Assembly (NCBI RefSeq): GCF_010728725.1
Contig: NZ_AP022606.1
Coordinates: 4,898,001 to 4,962,000 of the forward strand
DNA from: Mycobacterium branderi
Lineage (GTDB): Bacteria > Actinomycetota > Actinomycetes > Mycobacteriales > Mycobacteriaceae
Length of the DNA stretch: 64,000 nt
Reading direction: 5' to 3'
The translations under genes were made by a program, and so were the position numbers. Shown here piece after piece: positions 8,612 through 19,278 of the stretch. How positions within the stretch are numbered: the stretch's first letter is position 1; the number at the start of each line of letters is the position of its first letter. Under the pieces are notes generated by a model, which was given only the letters and a program-made list of their open reading frames with translations, made no database searches and was not told the origin of the DNA.

Positions 8612-9205
8612 CCCCTCCGCATACATCCCGTTCAACAGCGATGCCAGCAGCCCGATACGCTGCGCCTCGATGTCGGGCTGCGGTAGCACGGCCCGAACCA
8701 GGGCGGCGCCGTCGAACGTGTTGGTCATCACCGCGACCAGAGCCGGGAACACATCCTCAGGGATGGCATCGGCGCCGGGCAGCGCACGCGCGGCGTCGTG
8801 GATCTTGGCCCCGTATTCCTCGAGAACGTTCTGCAAAGTGGCTTTGAGTTTTTCGTCGGTGCGCGCAGCGACCATGAGTTCATACATCACCGTGTTGGTG
8901 GAATTAGCGGTGAGGTCGCGCAGGATGGCCAGCGCCGCCTCCAAAACCGGCCTGTCGGAGGGTATTTCGGTGACCTTCTTGCTGAATTCGCCGAGCTGGC
9001 GGCGCATCACCTCGTAGGCGGTGGCGGCCATGAAGTCGCCCATCGTGTCGAAGTGCCGAAACAGCGCGCCCACGGAGACTCCTGCGCGCTTGGTGATTAC
9101 CGCGGCCGATGCTCGGGCGTAGCCGACTTCGGCGATGGTCGCGATGCTGGCATCCAGCAGACGCGCGACTGTTTCCTCGCGGCGCTGCTGCTGCGTCCTG
9201 GCCAT
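8483..9205 (-). CDS. TetR-family transcriptional regulator (Rv2912c type)
   Basis: A 240-residue repressor. The N-terminal helix-turn-helix is clear: ARLLDASIATIAEVGYARAS, then ITKRAGVSVGALFRHFDTMG. The C-terminal ligand domain (PVLEAALAILRDLT, then FPALVAVMTNTFDGAALVRA) is of unknown specificity. As I recall, the M. tuberculosis homologue has about 195 residues, so the last 45 or so here are an extension that runs antisense through the end of the STAS gene. The start lies two bases beyond the stop of the amidohydrolase upstream, so the two are probably co-transcribed and the amidohydrolase may be its target. Confidence 0.88.
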   Translation of the reverse strand: MARTQQQRREETVARLLDASIATIAEVGYARASAAVITKRAGVSVGALFRHFDTMGDFMAATAYEVMRRQLGEFSKKVTEIPSDRPVLEAALAILRDLTANSTNTVMYELMVAARTDEKLKATLQNVLEEYGAKIHDAARALPGADAIPEDVFPALVAVMTNTFDGAALVRAVLPQPDIEAQRIGLLASLLNGMYAEGSGVAERAERVVEGAVQRHDLVQTQQGEWPAGDRPVGDHGELA

Positions 9206-9207
9206 CG

Positions 9208-10983
9208 TCAGACCCGCTGCAGCTGCTGCGCGCCTGCCCGCACGAAACGCCCCGATTTGACCGTGCTGCCGTAGCCGTCGCGAAATCGCCCGTCGCGGAA
9301 CACCACAACACCACCGACCCCGGTGGCGACGACGGCGGCGTCGTTGCGGTTCACCATGCGGCGCAGCCCACCGTAGAACGGCACCTCTTCCTCGTAGTAG
9401 CCGTCCACGGCTTCGTCGAGACCGGCCGGGTCGATCACCGCGAAATCCGCACGGTCGCCCTCGCGTAACGTGCCCGCGTCGAGGCCGAACCAGTCTGCCA
9501 CCTCGGCGGTCAGCCGGTATACGGCGCGTTCCACGCTGAGGAAGGGCGCACCGGCGCGGCTGGCGTCCAGCGTGCGCTTGAGCAGCCGCACCGGGTAGTT
9601 GTAGAAGGCCATGTTGCGCAGATGGGCCCCAGCGTCCGAAAACCCCATGTGCACACTGGGTTCGGCGGCCAGCTTGTCGAGCTGCTTGGGGCGGTGGTTG
9701 GCCAGCACAGTGGTCCAGCGCACGTTGCGCTCGCCGTTGTCGATCAACACGTCGAGGAACGCGTCGAGCGGATGCAGCCCGCGCTCGTCGGCGATTGTCC
9801 CGAAGCTCTTGCCGATCAGTGACTCGTCCGGGCATTCGACGATCACGGCGTCGTGAAAGTCCCGGTGCCACAACGACGCTCCGAGCTTGCGGCGGTCGAA
9901 CTCGCGGCGGAACTTGCGACGGTATTGGGTGTCGGCGAGCAGCTGGTTGCGCTCCAGTTGATCACGCAGATGCAGCGCCGCGGTGCCCGCGCCGAACTCC
10001 TCGAAGACCGGTAAGTCGATCCCGTCGGAGTACACCTCGAACGGCACCGGAAGGTGCTGGAACCGCACGCTGGAGCTCAGCACGGCGTTGAGCAGCCGGG
10101 TGAGCGGGCCGAAGATCGTTGCCGAGCCCGGCATCGACTTGGAATCCGCCGAGACGAGCAGGCTCATCCGAACACCCTTGCGCCTCCCGAACATTCGGCT
10201 GCTGGCCAAGAAGAACAGCACGCCCGACAGTATCTTGTCGACGTCCGGTGCACTCTGCAGAATCCGGCCGCGCCGGCGCAGCACGCCGATCAGCTTGCGC
10301 CGTTCTCGCCAGGTCGCAAACGTCGACGGCAGCGCCCGCGAGCGGTAGCGGTCGCCGTCGAGTTTGTCGATCGCCGCATCCATCCCGGACATGCCCAAAA
10401 GACCGGCGTCGAGCGCCTCGTCGAGCAGGGCCGCCATGCGGTCCAGCTCGGCGTCGCTCGGCCTGATGCGGTCGTCGGTGGCTCGGCCCAGCCCGAGCAC
10501 CGCGGTGCGCAGATCCGAATGCCCAAGCAGCGAGCCGACATTGGGGCCCAGCGGTAGTTCGTCGAGTGCGCGGACGTACTCGGCCGGCCCCGACCACGTC
10601 TTCTTGGCTTGCAGCGCGCCGAGGACGAACTTCCGCGGCACCGCTTCCACCCGGCTGAACAGGTCGGCGGCGTCCTCGGAGCTGGCGTAGACCGTCGACA
10701 GCGAGCAGTTGCCCAACAGCACCGTGGTGACCCCGTGCCGCACCGATTCCCGCAGCCCGGGATCCAGCAGCACCTCCGCGTCGTAGTGGGTGTGCACGTC
10801 GATGAAGCCGGGGACCACCCACTTGCCGGCCGCGTCGATCACCTCGCCGCAGCCGGTCTCGTCGAGCTGCCCGGCGGACACCACGGATACGACGCCATCG
10901 CGAATCCCCAGATTGCGGACTTGGGGCGGGGCGCCGGTCCCGTCGAACCACAAACCGTCGCGGACGATCACGTCATAGGTCAT
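9208..10983 (-). CDS. N-acyl-D-amino-acid deacylase-like amidohydrolase (Rv2913c type)
   Basis: A 591-residue metal-dependent hydrolase of the amidohydrolase superfamily. Visible features are the N-terminal beta domain (VIRDGLWFDGTGAPP type), the first metal motif GFIDVHTHYDAEV, a LGNCSLS segment typical of D-aminoacylases, and SDAGAHLRNM near residue 475. It would release an acyl group from N-acyl-D-amino acids or a related amide; the true substrate is unknown. The ATG at 10983 matches the family start; upstream in-frame sequence overlaps pknI and is not coding. Probably an operon with the TetR gene. Confidence 0.88.
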   Translation of the reverse strand: MTYDVIVRDGLWFDGTGAPPQVRNLGIRDGVVSVVSAGQLDETGCGEVIDAAGKWVVPGFIDVHTHYDAEVLLDPGLRESVRHGVTTVLLGNCSLSTVYASSEDAADLFSRVEAVPRKFVLGALQAKKTWSGPAEYVRALDELPLGPNVGSLLGHSDLRTAVLGLGRATDDRIRPSDAELDRMAALLDEALDAGLLGMSGMDAAIDKLDGDRYRSRALPSTFATWRERRKLIGVLRRRGRILQSAPDVDKILSGVLFFLASSRMFGRRKGVRMSLLVSADSKSMPGSATIFGPLTRLLNAVLSSSVRFQHLPVPFEVYSDGIDLPVFEEFGAGTAALHLRDQLERNQLLADTQYRRKFRREFDRRKLGASLWHRDFHDAVIVECPDESLIGKSFGTIADERGLHPLDAFLDVLIDNGERNVRWTTVLANHRPKQLDKLAAEPSVHMGFSDAGAHLRNMAFYNYPVRLLKRTLDASRAGAPFLSVERAVYRLTAEVADWFGLDAGTLREGDRADFAVIDPAGLDEAVDGYYEEEVPFYGGLRRMVNRNDAAVVATGVGGVVVFRDGRFRDGYGSTVKSGRFVRAGAQQLQRV

Positions 10984-11036
10984 GGCAGCAGACGCTAGCA
11001 GAGATAGTGAGTACTTACAATCTTTTTGTCGGCTGG

Positions 11037-12638
11037 TCAGCGGCCCGGCGTCGGCCCCGGCGCGGCGGGGCTTTCGGCCGACGGCGCGGCAGACGTGGTC
11101 GTGGACGGAGCCGGGTTGCCGGTGGCCGGCCCTGGGCCGGGGACGGTGACGTCGGGCGGCACCGCACTGACCCGTCCGGCCACCGCCGGAATCGTGATCC
11201 GACCGCCCTGCTGGCCGCACTCGTTGGTTTCGACGGTCACCGTCATCACGCCGCGCAGCGGCCCGTGAACCTGCGGCTGCAACGACAACACCTGCGTCGT
11301 GGTCTCGTTGTCCGCGGCTCCCTTCGGCCCGATACAGGGAAACCGCAGCGTTTCGGCTCGCGATTGCCAAGCGCCCTGGCGGAAGTCCAGCATGAGCGTG
11401 CCGCCGGGATTGCTCGCCGTGCGGTGGTCGTTGTCGTCGAGCTGTATGCCGGTGGCAATGCATCCGGCCGCGGTGCACCAGGAACGAAACGCCCACCATG
11501 TCGATACGTCGGGCGGTTGCGGGTCGGGGTTGTCGTTGAACGTCTGCTGTGAGCGGTTGATGTCCACCTGATAGGTGCCGTCGAGCAGCTGGTCCGGAGC
11601 AGGCATGGCGGAGGCGGTGGACGTGGTGGGGACCGCGGCCGGAACCCGCGCGGTGCTCGACGGGCCGGCCTCAGTGACGGTCGGGTTGTTCTTGCGGCCG
11701 ATCAGGAAGCCGGCGAGCAGCCCCGTCAGCAACAACACCGCCGCAACGGCCGCCGCCCCCAGCAAAAGCCACGGCCGGCTCGGTCTGGCCGGCGCGACGT
11801 CTGTTTCGGGCTCGGCATCCTCGGGGTAGTCGACGACGGCCAGGGCGGCCTCGGGGCTGCGCTCACCGGTCCAGCCCCCGGCCCGCTCGATGAGCGCCGC
11901 GGCGAAGTCGCTGCACCGCCCGAATCGGTCCCGGGGGTTCTTGGCCAAAGCCCTGGCCAATACGTCGTCGAGCGGCGCAAGCTCGGGGCGCCGCGCGCCG
12001 AGCCGTGGCGACGCGCTCCCCTGGTCCGGCGGCGCACCGGTGAACAGGTGGTAGGCGGTGGCCGCCAACCCGTATTGATCGGCGCGGTCGTCGATGTCGG
12101 CGCTCATCAGTTGTTCCGGCGCCGAGTAACCCGGCTGACCGGTGTGTCGCGTTATCCCGAAGTCAGTCAACAGGATTCGCTGTCCACCAGCCAGCGGGTT
12201 GGTGAGCAGGATGTTGCTGGGTTTGACGGCGCGGTGCAGGAGTCCGCGCCGGTGGGCGTAGTCGAGCGCGCTCGCGACGGCCGCGACGATGGCGAGCACG
12301 TCACCGGCGGGCATGCCGGCAGGATGCCGCTCGGCGACCAGCTGAGCCGCGTTGATCCCGTCGACGTAATCCATCGCGATCCACAGCCGGCCGTCGAACT
12401 CGCCGCGCTCGTGCACGTCGACGATGTGCGGGTGGTACAACGTCGTCGCCGCCTCGGTCTCGCGGGTGAACCTCTCGCGGAATTCGGTGTCGGCGGTGAG
12501 TGCCGCGGGGAGGACCTTGAGAGCGTCGTAGCGGGTCAGTGTGGAGTGCTGCGCCAGATACACCTCGCCCAGCCCGCCGAAGCCCAGCATCCGAAGGATG
12601 GTGTAGCCAGCAAACGTCGTGCCGGCGGTCAACGACAT
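11037..12638 (-). CDS. pknI: Membrane Ser/Thr protein kinase PknI, altered catalytic loop
   Basis: A 533-residue receptor-like kinase. The kinase domain spans about residues 10-255: glycine loop LGFGGLGEV (18-26), ATP lysine K41, DFG at 159-161 and APE at 173-175. The catalytic loop reads HRAVKPSN: alanine 137 replaces the aspartate normally needed for phosphotransfer, while K139 and N142 remain. The activation segment between DFG and APE is very short. One membrane helix (about 289-314) leads to an extracellular domain with four cysteines (WCTAAGC, FPCIG, NECGQ) and a Pro/Thr/Ser-rich tail. The kinase is probably weak or a pseudokinase. The neighbours Rv2913c- and Rv2915c-type amidohydrolases are conserved. 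Confidence 0.92.
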   Translation of the reverse strand: MSLTAGTTFAGYTILRMLGFGGLGEVYLAQHSTLTRYDALKVLPAALTADTEFRERFTRETEAATTLYHPHIVDVHERGEFDGRLWIAMDYVDGINAAQLVAERHPAGMPAGDVLAIVAAVASALDYAHRRGLLHRAVKPSNILLTNPLAGGQRILLTDFGITRHTGQPGYSAPEQLMSADIDDRADQYGLAATAYHLFTGAPPDQGSASPRLGARRPELAPLDDVLARALAKNPRDRFGRCSDFAAALIERAGGWTGERSPEAALAVVDYPEDAEPETDVAPARPSRPWLLLGAAAVAAVLLLTGLLAGFLIGRKNNPTVTEAGPSSTARVPAAVPTTSTASAMPAPDQLLDGTYQVDINRSQQTFNDNPDPQPPDVSTWWAFRSWCTAAGCIATGIQLDDNDHRTASNPGGTLMLDFRQGAWQSRAETLRFPCIGPKGAADNETTTQVLSLQPQVHGPLRGVMTVTVETNECGQQGGRITIPAVAGRVSAVPPDVTVPGPGPATGNPAPSTTTSAAPSAESPAAPGPTPGR

Positions 12639-12675
12639 CCTTCGATGCTAACGGCCGATTCCCGACCTTGCTCGG

Positions 12676-13743
12676 TCAGAACACCCGGCCGCGCAGGATG
12701 ACCACGTCCGGCCGGTTGAGTACGGCCGCGCCATGACGCGGATCGTCGTTGTAGCACAACAGATCTGCCGAAGCGCCATGGTCCAGAGCCGGCCGGCCCA
12801 GCCAGCGCCGGGCGTCCCAGCACGCCGCTCCGAGCGCCTCCGTCGGGCTCATCCCGATGCCCTTGAGCGCGTCGACCTCGTCGGCGATGCGCCCGTGCGT
12901 GATGCCGCCGCCGGCGTCGGTGCCGGCGTAGATCGGCACGCCGGCGTCGCGTGCAGCGCCAACCCGCTGGCGGCCGCGGGCATACAGTTCGCGCATGTGG
13001 TCGGCGTAAACCGGGTAGCGCGAGGCCTTATCGGCGATGCCCGGAAAGTTCTCGATGTTGATCAGCGTGGGCACCAGGGCCGTGCCGTGCTCGACCATCA
13101 GCGCGATCGTGTCGTCGGTGAGCCCGTAGCCGTGCTCGATGCAGTCGATCCCGGCGGTGATCAACCCGGGCAGCGCGTCCTCACCGAAGACGTGCGCGGT
13201 GACGCGGGCGCCGTGAGCGTGCGCGGTGTCGATCGCGGTCTTGAGCACCTCGTCGGACCACAGCGGGGCCAGATCGCCTGCGTCCCGGTCGATCCAGTCG
13301 CCGACCAGCTTGACCCAGCCGTCGCCGCGGCGGGCCTGTTCGGCCACCGCGGCGGGCAGCTGCGACTCGTCGTCGAGGTCGATCGGCAACCCGGGGATAT
13401 AGCGTTTCGGCTTCGCCAGATGCCGTCCGGCGCGGATGATCCGGGGCAGATCGTCACGATCGTCGAGGCTGCGCGTGTCGATCGGTGAACCGCAGTCGCG
13501 CAGCAGCAGCGCCGCGGCGTCGCGTTCGGTCTCGGCCTGCCGGATCGCCTCGTCGAGCTCGACGGCCCCGCCCGGTCCGACGCCGACGTGACAGTGCGCG
13601 TCGACGAGCCCGGGCAGGATCCAGCCTTTGTCGAAAACGGTTTCGGCGCCCGCGACCGGTTCGGCGCTGAGCGTGCCGTCGACGATCCACCACTGCACCG
13701 GTTCGTCGTCGGGCAGTCGATTGCCGCGGACATGAAGCCGCAT
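12676..13743 (-). CDS. Amidohydrolase-family protein (Rv2915c type)
   Basis: A 355-residue metal-dependent hydrolase of the imidazolonepropionase/prolidase-like branch. Metal ligands appear in VDAHCHVGVG, TAHVFGEDALPG, CIEHGYGLTDDT and the aspartate of YAGTDAGGGITHG. The substrate is not known. It is encoded between pknI and ffh with 38 bases to pknI and only 4 to the ffh stop, so co-transcription with ffh is likely. A complete family length of about 360-370 indicates an intact gene. Confidence 0.85.
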   Translation of the reverse strand: MRLHVRGNRLPDDEPVQWWIVDGTLSAEPVAGAETVFDKGWILPGLVDAHCHVGVGPGGAVELDEAIRQAETERDAAALLLRDCGSPIDTRSLDDRDDLPRIIRAGRHLAKPKRYIPGLPIDLDDESQLPAAVAEQARRGDGWVKLVGDWIDRDAGDLAPLWSDEVLKTAIDTAHAHGARVTAHVFGEDALPGLITAGIDCIEHGYGLTDDTIALMVEHGTALVPTLINIENFPGIADKASRYPVYADHMRELYARGRQRVGAARDAGVPIYAGTDAGGGITHGRIADEVDALKGIGMSPTEALGAACWDARRWLGRPALDHGASADLLCYNDDPRHGAAVLNRPDVVILRGRVF

Positions 13744-13747
13744 GCGG

Positions 13748-15280
13748 CTATTTCTTGCCGGGGAAGTTCAGCTTGGACAGGTCGAGATCGGCGAGGCCGG
13801 GCGGCAACTCGTCGAGACCGGCCGGCATCTGTGACAGGTCGGGAAAGCCGGCCGGCAGATTGAGCGGGCTGCGCTTCGGCGGTGTCGGGCCGCGCTTCTT
13901 GCCCTTTTTACCCTTGCCACCCTTGGCTTTTCGCGTCGCAGATTTGCGGCCCAGCCCGGGTATGCCCATGCCGCCGACCATCGACGACATCATCTTGCGG
14001 GCCTCGAAGAAGCGGTCGACCAGCTGGTTGACCTCCGAAACGGTCACCCCGGAGCCGTTGGCGATCCGCAGCCGGCGCGAGGCGTTGATGATCTTCGGGT
14101 CCGCGCGTTCCTCTGGCGTCATTCCGCGGATGATCGCCTGCAGCCGGTCGAGTTGTTTGTCGTCGACGGCGGCCAGCGCCTCCTTCATCTGGCCCGCGCC
14201 GGGCAGCATGCCCAGCAGGTTGCCGATCGGGCCCATCTTGCGGATGGCCAGCATCTGCTCGAGGAAGTCCTCCAGCGTCAGCTCGCCGGTCCCGATCTTG
14301 ACCGCGGCGGCCTCAGCCTGTTGCGCGTCGAAGACCTGCTCGGCCTGCTCGATCAGGCTCAGCACGTCGCCCATGCCCAGGATGCGGCTGGACATCCGGT
14401 CCGGGTGGAAGACGTCGAAGTCCTCGAGCTTCTCCCCAGTGGAGGCGAAAAGTATTGGGACACCGGTTACTTCGCGGACCGACAGCGCGGCGCCGCCGCG
14501 TGCGTCGCCGTCGAGCTTGGTCAGCACCACGCCGGTGAAGCCGACACCCTCACGGAACGCCTCGGCGGTGGTGACGGCGTCCTGACCGATCATCGCGTCG
14601 AGGACGAACAGCACCTCGTCGGGATCGATGGCCGAGCGGATGGCGGCGGCCTGGGCCATCATCTCCTCGTCGATACCCAGCCGCCCGGCGGTGTCGACGA
14701 TGACGACGTCGAAGTGCTTGGCCCGTGCCTCGGCGAGGCCTTGGGCTGCCACCGCGACGGGGTCGCCGGGCCCGGCTTCCGGCGATGCGCCCGGGTGCGG
14801 CGCGAACACCGGAACCCCGGCCCGCTCACCGACGACTTGCAGCTGGTTCACGGCCGCCGGCCGCTGTAGGTCGCAGGCGACCAACAGCGGGGTGTGGCCT
14901 TGACCGCGCAGCCAGGTAGCCAGCTTGCCGGCCAGCGTGGTCTTACCGGAGCCCTGCAGACCCGCGAGCATGATGACGGTCGGCGGCGTCTTGGCGAACC
15001 TCAGCTGGCGGGTCTCGCCGCCCAGGATCCCGATGAGTTCTTCGTTGACGATCTTGACGACCTGCTGCGCAGGGTTGAGGGCACCGGACACCTCGGCGCC
15101 CTTGGCGCGTTCCTTGATCCGGCTGACGAAGGCCCGCACCACCGGCAGCGAGACGTCGGCTTCCAGCAGCGCCAACCGGATTTCGCGAGTGGTGGCGTCG
15201 ATGTCGGCCTCGGTCAGCCGGCCCTTGCCGCGCAGCCCCTGCAGGGCGCCGGTCAGCCGGTCGGACAGCGATTCAAACAC
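13748..15280 (-). CDS. ffh: Signal recognition particle protein Ffh
   Basis: A 510-residue SRP54 GTPase that binds signal sequences and 4.5S RNA and delivers ribosomes to FtsY. Order: N domain (MFESLSDRLTGALQGLRGKG), G domain with P-loop GLQGSGKTTLAGKLA, DTAGRLG and TKLDGDARGG, then a methionine-rich M domain with the RNA-binding helix SRRLRIANGSG. The C-terminus has a Lys-rich stretch followed by a Pro/Leu-rich tail typical of actinobacteria. Its partner FtsY is encoded 9 kb away. Confidence 0.98.
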   Translation of the reverse strand: MFESLSDRLTGALQGLRGKGRLTEADIDATTREIRLALLEADVSLPVVRAFVSRIKERAKGAEVSGALNPAQQVVKIVNEELIGILGGETRQLRFAKTPPTVIMLAGLQGSGKTTLAGKLATWLRGQGHTPLLVACDLQRPAAVNQLQVVGERAGVPVFAPHPGASPEAGPGDPVAVAAQGLAEARAKHFDVVIVDTAGRLGIDEEMMAQAAAIRSAIDPDEVLFVLDAMIGQDAVTTAEAFREGVGFTGVVLTKLDGDARGGAALSVREVTGVPILFASTGEKLEDFDVFHPDRMSSRILGMGDVLSLIEQAEQVFDAQQAEAAAVKIGTGELTLEDFLEQMLAIRKMGPIGNLLGMLPGAGQMKEALAAVDDKQLDRLQAIIRGMTPEERADPKIINASRRLRIANGSGVTVSEVNQLVDRFFEARKMMSSMVGGMGIPGLGRKSATRKAKGGKGKKGKKRGPTPPKRSPLNLPAGFPDLSQMPAGLDELPPGLADLDLSKLNFPGKK

Positions 15281-15449
15281 GCCGCCCAGCGTAGTGGTGG
15301 TCGCAAGCGCGGCGGAGCCGGGCGCGGCGGGCCGCCACCATCAGCACAGCCGGGCGAGGACGGCCATCAGCCGCGCCATCAGCCGTCGAACGTCGAGCTG
15401 TCGGGCCGAACCGCGGGCAAGAGGCACGACAAGTCGACGCTGGGAATGT

Positions 15450-17093
<1,644 letters not shown>

Positions 17094-17993
17094 ATGGCCT
17101 TCGTGAAGACGGTGCCTGAAGCGATCGCCGCGGCCGCAGCCCAGCTCGAGGGCATCGGCAACTCGTTTTCCGCCGAGAGCGCGGCCGCAGCGCCTCCCAC
17201 CACTGCCATCCTGCCGCCGGCCTCGGACGAGGTGTCGTTGCTGCAGGCGGGCGTGTTCTCCACCTACGGCCAGCTCTACCAGTCGGTCAGCGCGCAAGCG
17301 CAGGCTGTTCACCAGCAGTTCGTCAACCTGCTGGGAACCAGCGCCGGCTCGTACGGCGAAACCGAGGCGGCCAACCAGGTCGCGGCCGCCTCGACACCGC
17401 TGCAGGGACTGGGATCGCTGTTCGGAGCGTCGTCGGCGGCCCCGACCCAGTCGACCGGGCTCGGCGACATCTTCGAAAACCTCGCCAACATGCTTGGTTC
17501 GTCGTCGAACCCGTTCAACAGCAACATCGCCAACCTTGCCAACATCCAGGTCGGTAACTGGGCGTCGGCTGCGTCGGACCTGATCGGTATGGGCGGCGGC
17601 GGACTTCTCACCGCGCTACCCGAGGAAGCCGCCGCGGACATCGGCGGCGTGGCGGCCGGCCTGGACGGAGCCGTCACTCCGGTGGCCACCGGCGGAGTGG
17701 GTGGCCTCGCCGGTGCGCCGGCCGTGCTGGCCGGGGTCGGCCAGGCCTCGGCGGTCGGCGGTCTGTCCGTGCCGCCCAGCTGGGCAGCCGGAGTGCCGGG
17801 AGCGAGCACACCGGTGACATTTGCGGCTCAGAACTGGACCACGGCCGCGCCCCACGCGGGGACGGTGACCACCATGCCGGCCGGCATGCCGTCGGTCGCC
17901 TCGGCCGGTCGCGGCGGCTACGGCTTCGGGGCACCCCGCTACGGCGTCAAACCCAAGGTCATGCCGGCAATGCCCAAACCGACGGTGACGTAA
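17094..17993 (+). CDS. PE-family protein with a PPE-SVP-type C-terminal region
   Basis: A 299-residue protein. Residues 1 to about 95 are a PE domain (MAFVKTVPEAIAAAAAQLEG start, then YGQLYQSVSAQAQAVHQQF) with the type VII secretion motif Y87-G-E-T-E91. The C-terminus is unlike ordinary PE proteins: residues 222-230 read GGLSVPPSW, the GxxSVPxxW motif that defines the PPE-SVP subfamily, and the tail PAGMPSVASAGRGGYGFGAP is almost identical to that of the PPE protein next door. It is probably secreted, with its PPE neighbour, by an ESX system (likely ESX-5). Function unknown; the chimera is discussed in the findings. Confidence 0.88.
   Translation: MAFVKTVPEAIAAAAAQLEGIGNSFSAESAAAAPPTTAILPPASDEVSLLQAGVFSTYGQLYQSVSAQAQAVHQQFVNLLGTSAGSYGETEAANQVAAASTPLQGLGSLFGASSAAPTQSTGLGDIFENLANMLGSSSNPFNSNIANLANIQVGNWASAASDLIGMGGGGLLTALPEEAAADIGGVAAGLDGAVTPVATGGVGGLAGAPAVLAGVGQASAVGGLSVPPSWAAGVPGASTPVTFAAQNWTTAAPHAGTVTTMPAGMPSVASAGRGGYGFGAPRYGVKPKVMPAMPKPTVT
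17877..17966 (+). repeat. 90-bp block shared by PE and PPE genes, copy 1
   Basis: Codes for 30 residues starting PAGMPSVASAGRGGYG. It differs from copy 2 at 19158-19247 at 7 of 90 bases by eye, six of them silent, giving one amino-acid change (K288 here, T392 in the PPE). Recent duplication or gene conversion between the two genes would explain it. Confidence 0.75.
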
Positions 17994-18062
17994 ACGATTT
18001 GCGATGGCCAATGGCGGCCGGATTTCACCAATTGAATCAACTGAGGGACGGGATTCGACGAG

Positions 18063-19265
18063 ATGTTCTTTGATTTCGCAGCGCGACCGCCAGAGGTCAA
18101 CTCCGCGCTCATGTACGCGGGGGCCGGGGCCGGCCCGCTGATGGCCGCCGCGTCAGCGTTCAGCAGCCTGAGCTCGGAATTGAGCTCGAACGCGGCGTCC
18201 TACGAAGCGGTGATCTCCCAGCTCGTCGGCTCGGAGTGGCTTGGACCGTCATCGGCGTCGATGGCCGCCGCGGCCCAGCCCTACATCGCCTGGCTGAACA
18301 CCACCTCCGGGCAGCTGCAGGAAGCGGCCTCCAAGGCCATGGCGTCGGCGGCAGCCTACGAGACGGCGTTCATGGCCACCATTCCGCCACCCGTGATCGC
18401 CGCCAACAGGGCGCAGCTGGCGGCCCTCGTCGCGACGAACATCCTGGGCCAGAACACGCCGGCGATCATGGCGAACGAGGCGATGTACGCAGAGTTCTGG
18501 GCGCAAGACGCCGCCGCCCTGTACGGCTACGCGGCCACCTCAGCGGTGAATGCGCAGGTGTCTCCGCTGACACCGCCGGCCCAGAACACCAACCTGGCCG
18601 GAGGGAGTCTGCAGGGAGCCGCGGTGGCCAACGCCGTCAACAGCAACGCGACGTCGACCGGCCTGAGTGGGCTGCTCAGCAACCTCACCAACACCCAGGG
18701 GGCGCTCGCCAACCCGCTCAGTGCGGTGACGTCGAACGCGAGCTCCGGAACGTCGATTTGGCAGGGTCTCAACGACCTCCTCGGCGTCCCGATGGTGTCG
18801 AACTCCATCAACTCCGCAGATGTCACAGCGTCGTGGTGCGCGATGATGACCATCTCTGCCGCCGCGACCCTGGGCCACTTCGTGGCCAACGCGCCGGCGG
18901 GTGTCACGGTCGGCGAAGTCACGCCCGTCGGGGCCGGCGTGGGCATGGGCATGACGCTCGCAGGTTCGGCGGGTCCTGCTGCCGGCGGTTTCGGAGCGCC
19001 GACGGTGCTGGCGGGAATGGGCTCGGCGTCCTCGATCGGCAGCGGACTGTCGGTGCCGGCCAGCTGGTCCGCGGCAACCCCCGCCGGCACCGGCGCCACG
19101 CTGGCGGGCACAGGCTGGACGGCGGCCGCCGAAGAGGCGGGCGAGGTGACGGCTCTGCCGGCCGGCATGCCGTCGGTGGCCTCGGCCGGTCGCGGCGGCT
19201 ACGGCTTCGGGGCACCGCGCTACGGTGTCAAGCCCACGGTGATGCCCAAGCAGGTGCTCGTCTGA
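18063..19265 (+). CDS. PPE-family protein, SVP subfamily
   Basis: A 400-residue protein. The PPE domain covers about residues 1-180 (MFFDFAARPPEVNS start with the Pro-Pro-Glu at 9-11; WLG at 59-61 in the helical hairpin tip that contacts the EspG chaperone). The C-terminal part is alanine/glycine-rich and carries GSGLSVPASW (S330-V-P332, W335), the SVP signature, then the shared tail. It is encoded 69 bases after the PE gene on the same strand, the standard arrangement of a co-secreted PE-PPE pair. A strong intrinsic terminator follows the stop. Confidence 0.95.
   Translation: MFFDFAARPPEVNSALMYAGAGAGPLMAAASAFSSLSSELSSNAASYEAVISQLVGSEWLGPSSASMAAAAQPYIAWLNTTSGQLQEAASKAMASAAAYETAFMATIPPPVIAANRAQLAALVATNILGQNTPAIMANEAMYAEFWAQDAAALYGYAATSAVNAQVSPLTPPAQNTNLAGGSLQGAAVANAVNSNATSTGLSGLLSNLTNTQGALANPLSAVTSNASSGTSIWQGLNDLLGVPMVSNSINSADVTASWCAMMTISAAATLGHFVANAPAGVTVGEVTPVGAGVGMGMTLAGSAGPAAGGFGAPTVLAGMGSASSIGSGLSVPASWSAATPAGTGATLAGTGWTAAAEEAGEVTALPAGMPSVASAGRGGYGFGAPRYGVKPTVMPKQVLV
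19158..19247 (+). repeat. 90-bp block shared by PE and PPE genes, copy 2
   Basis: Second copy of the block at 17877-17966; see there. It encodes the last part of the PPE protein before its terminal five residues. Confidence 0.75.
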
Positions 19266-19278
19266 CGAGCACCACGGC

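Noticed and set aside
10984..11499. N-terminal extension of the amidohydrolase frame
   Set aside because: Overlaps pknI in another frame; family start is the ATG at 10983.
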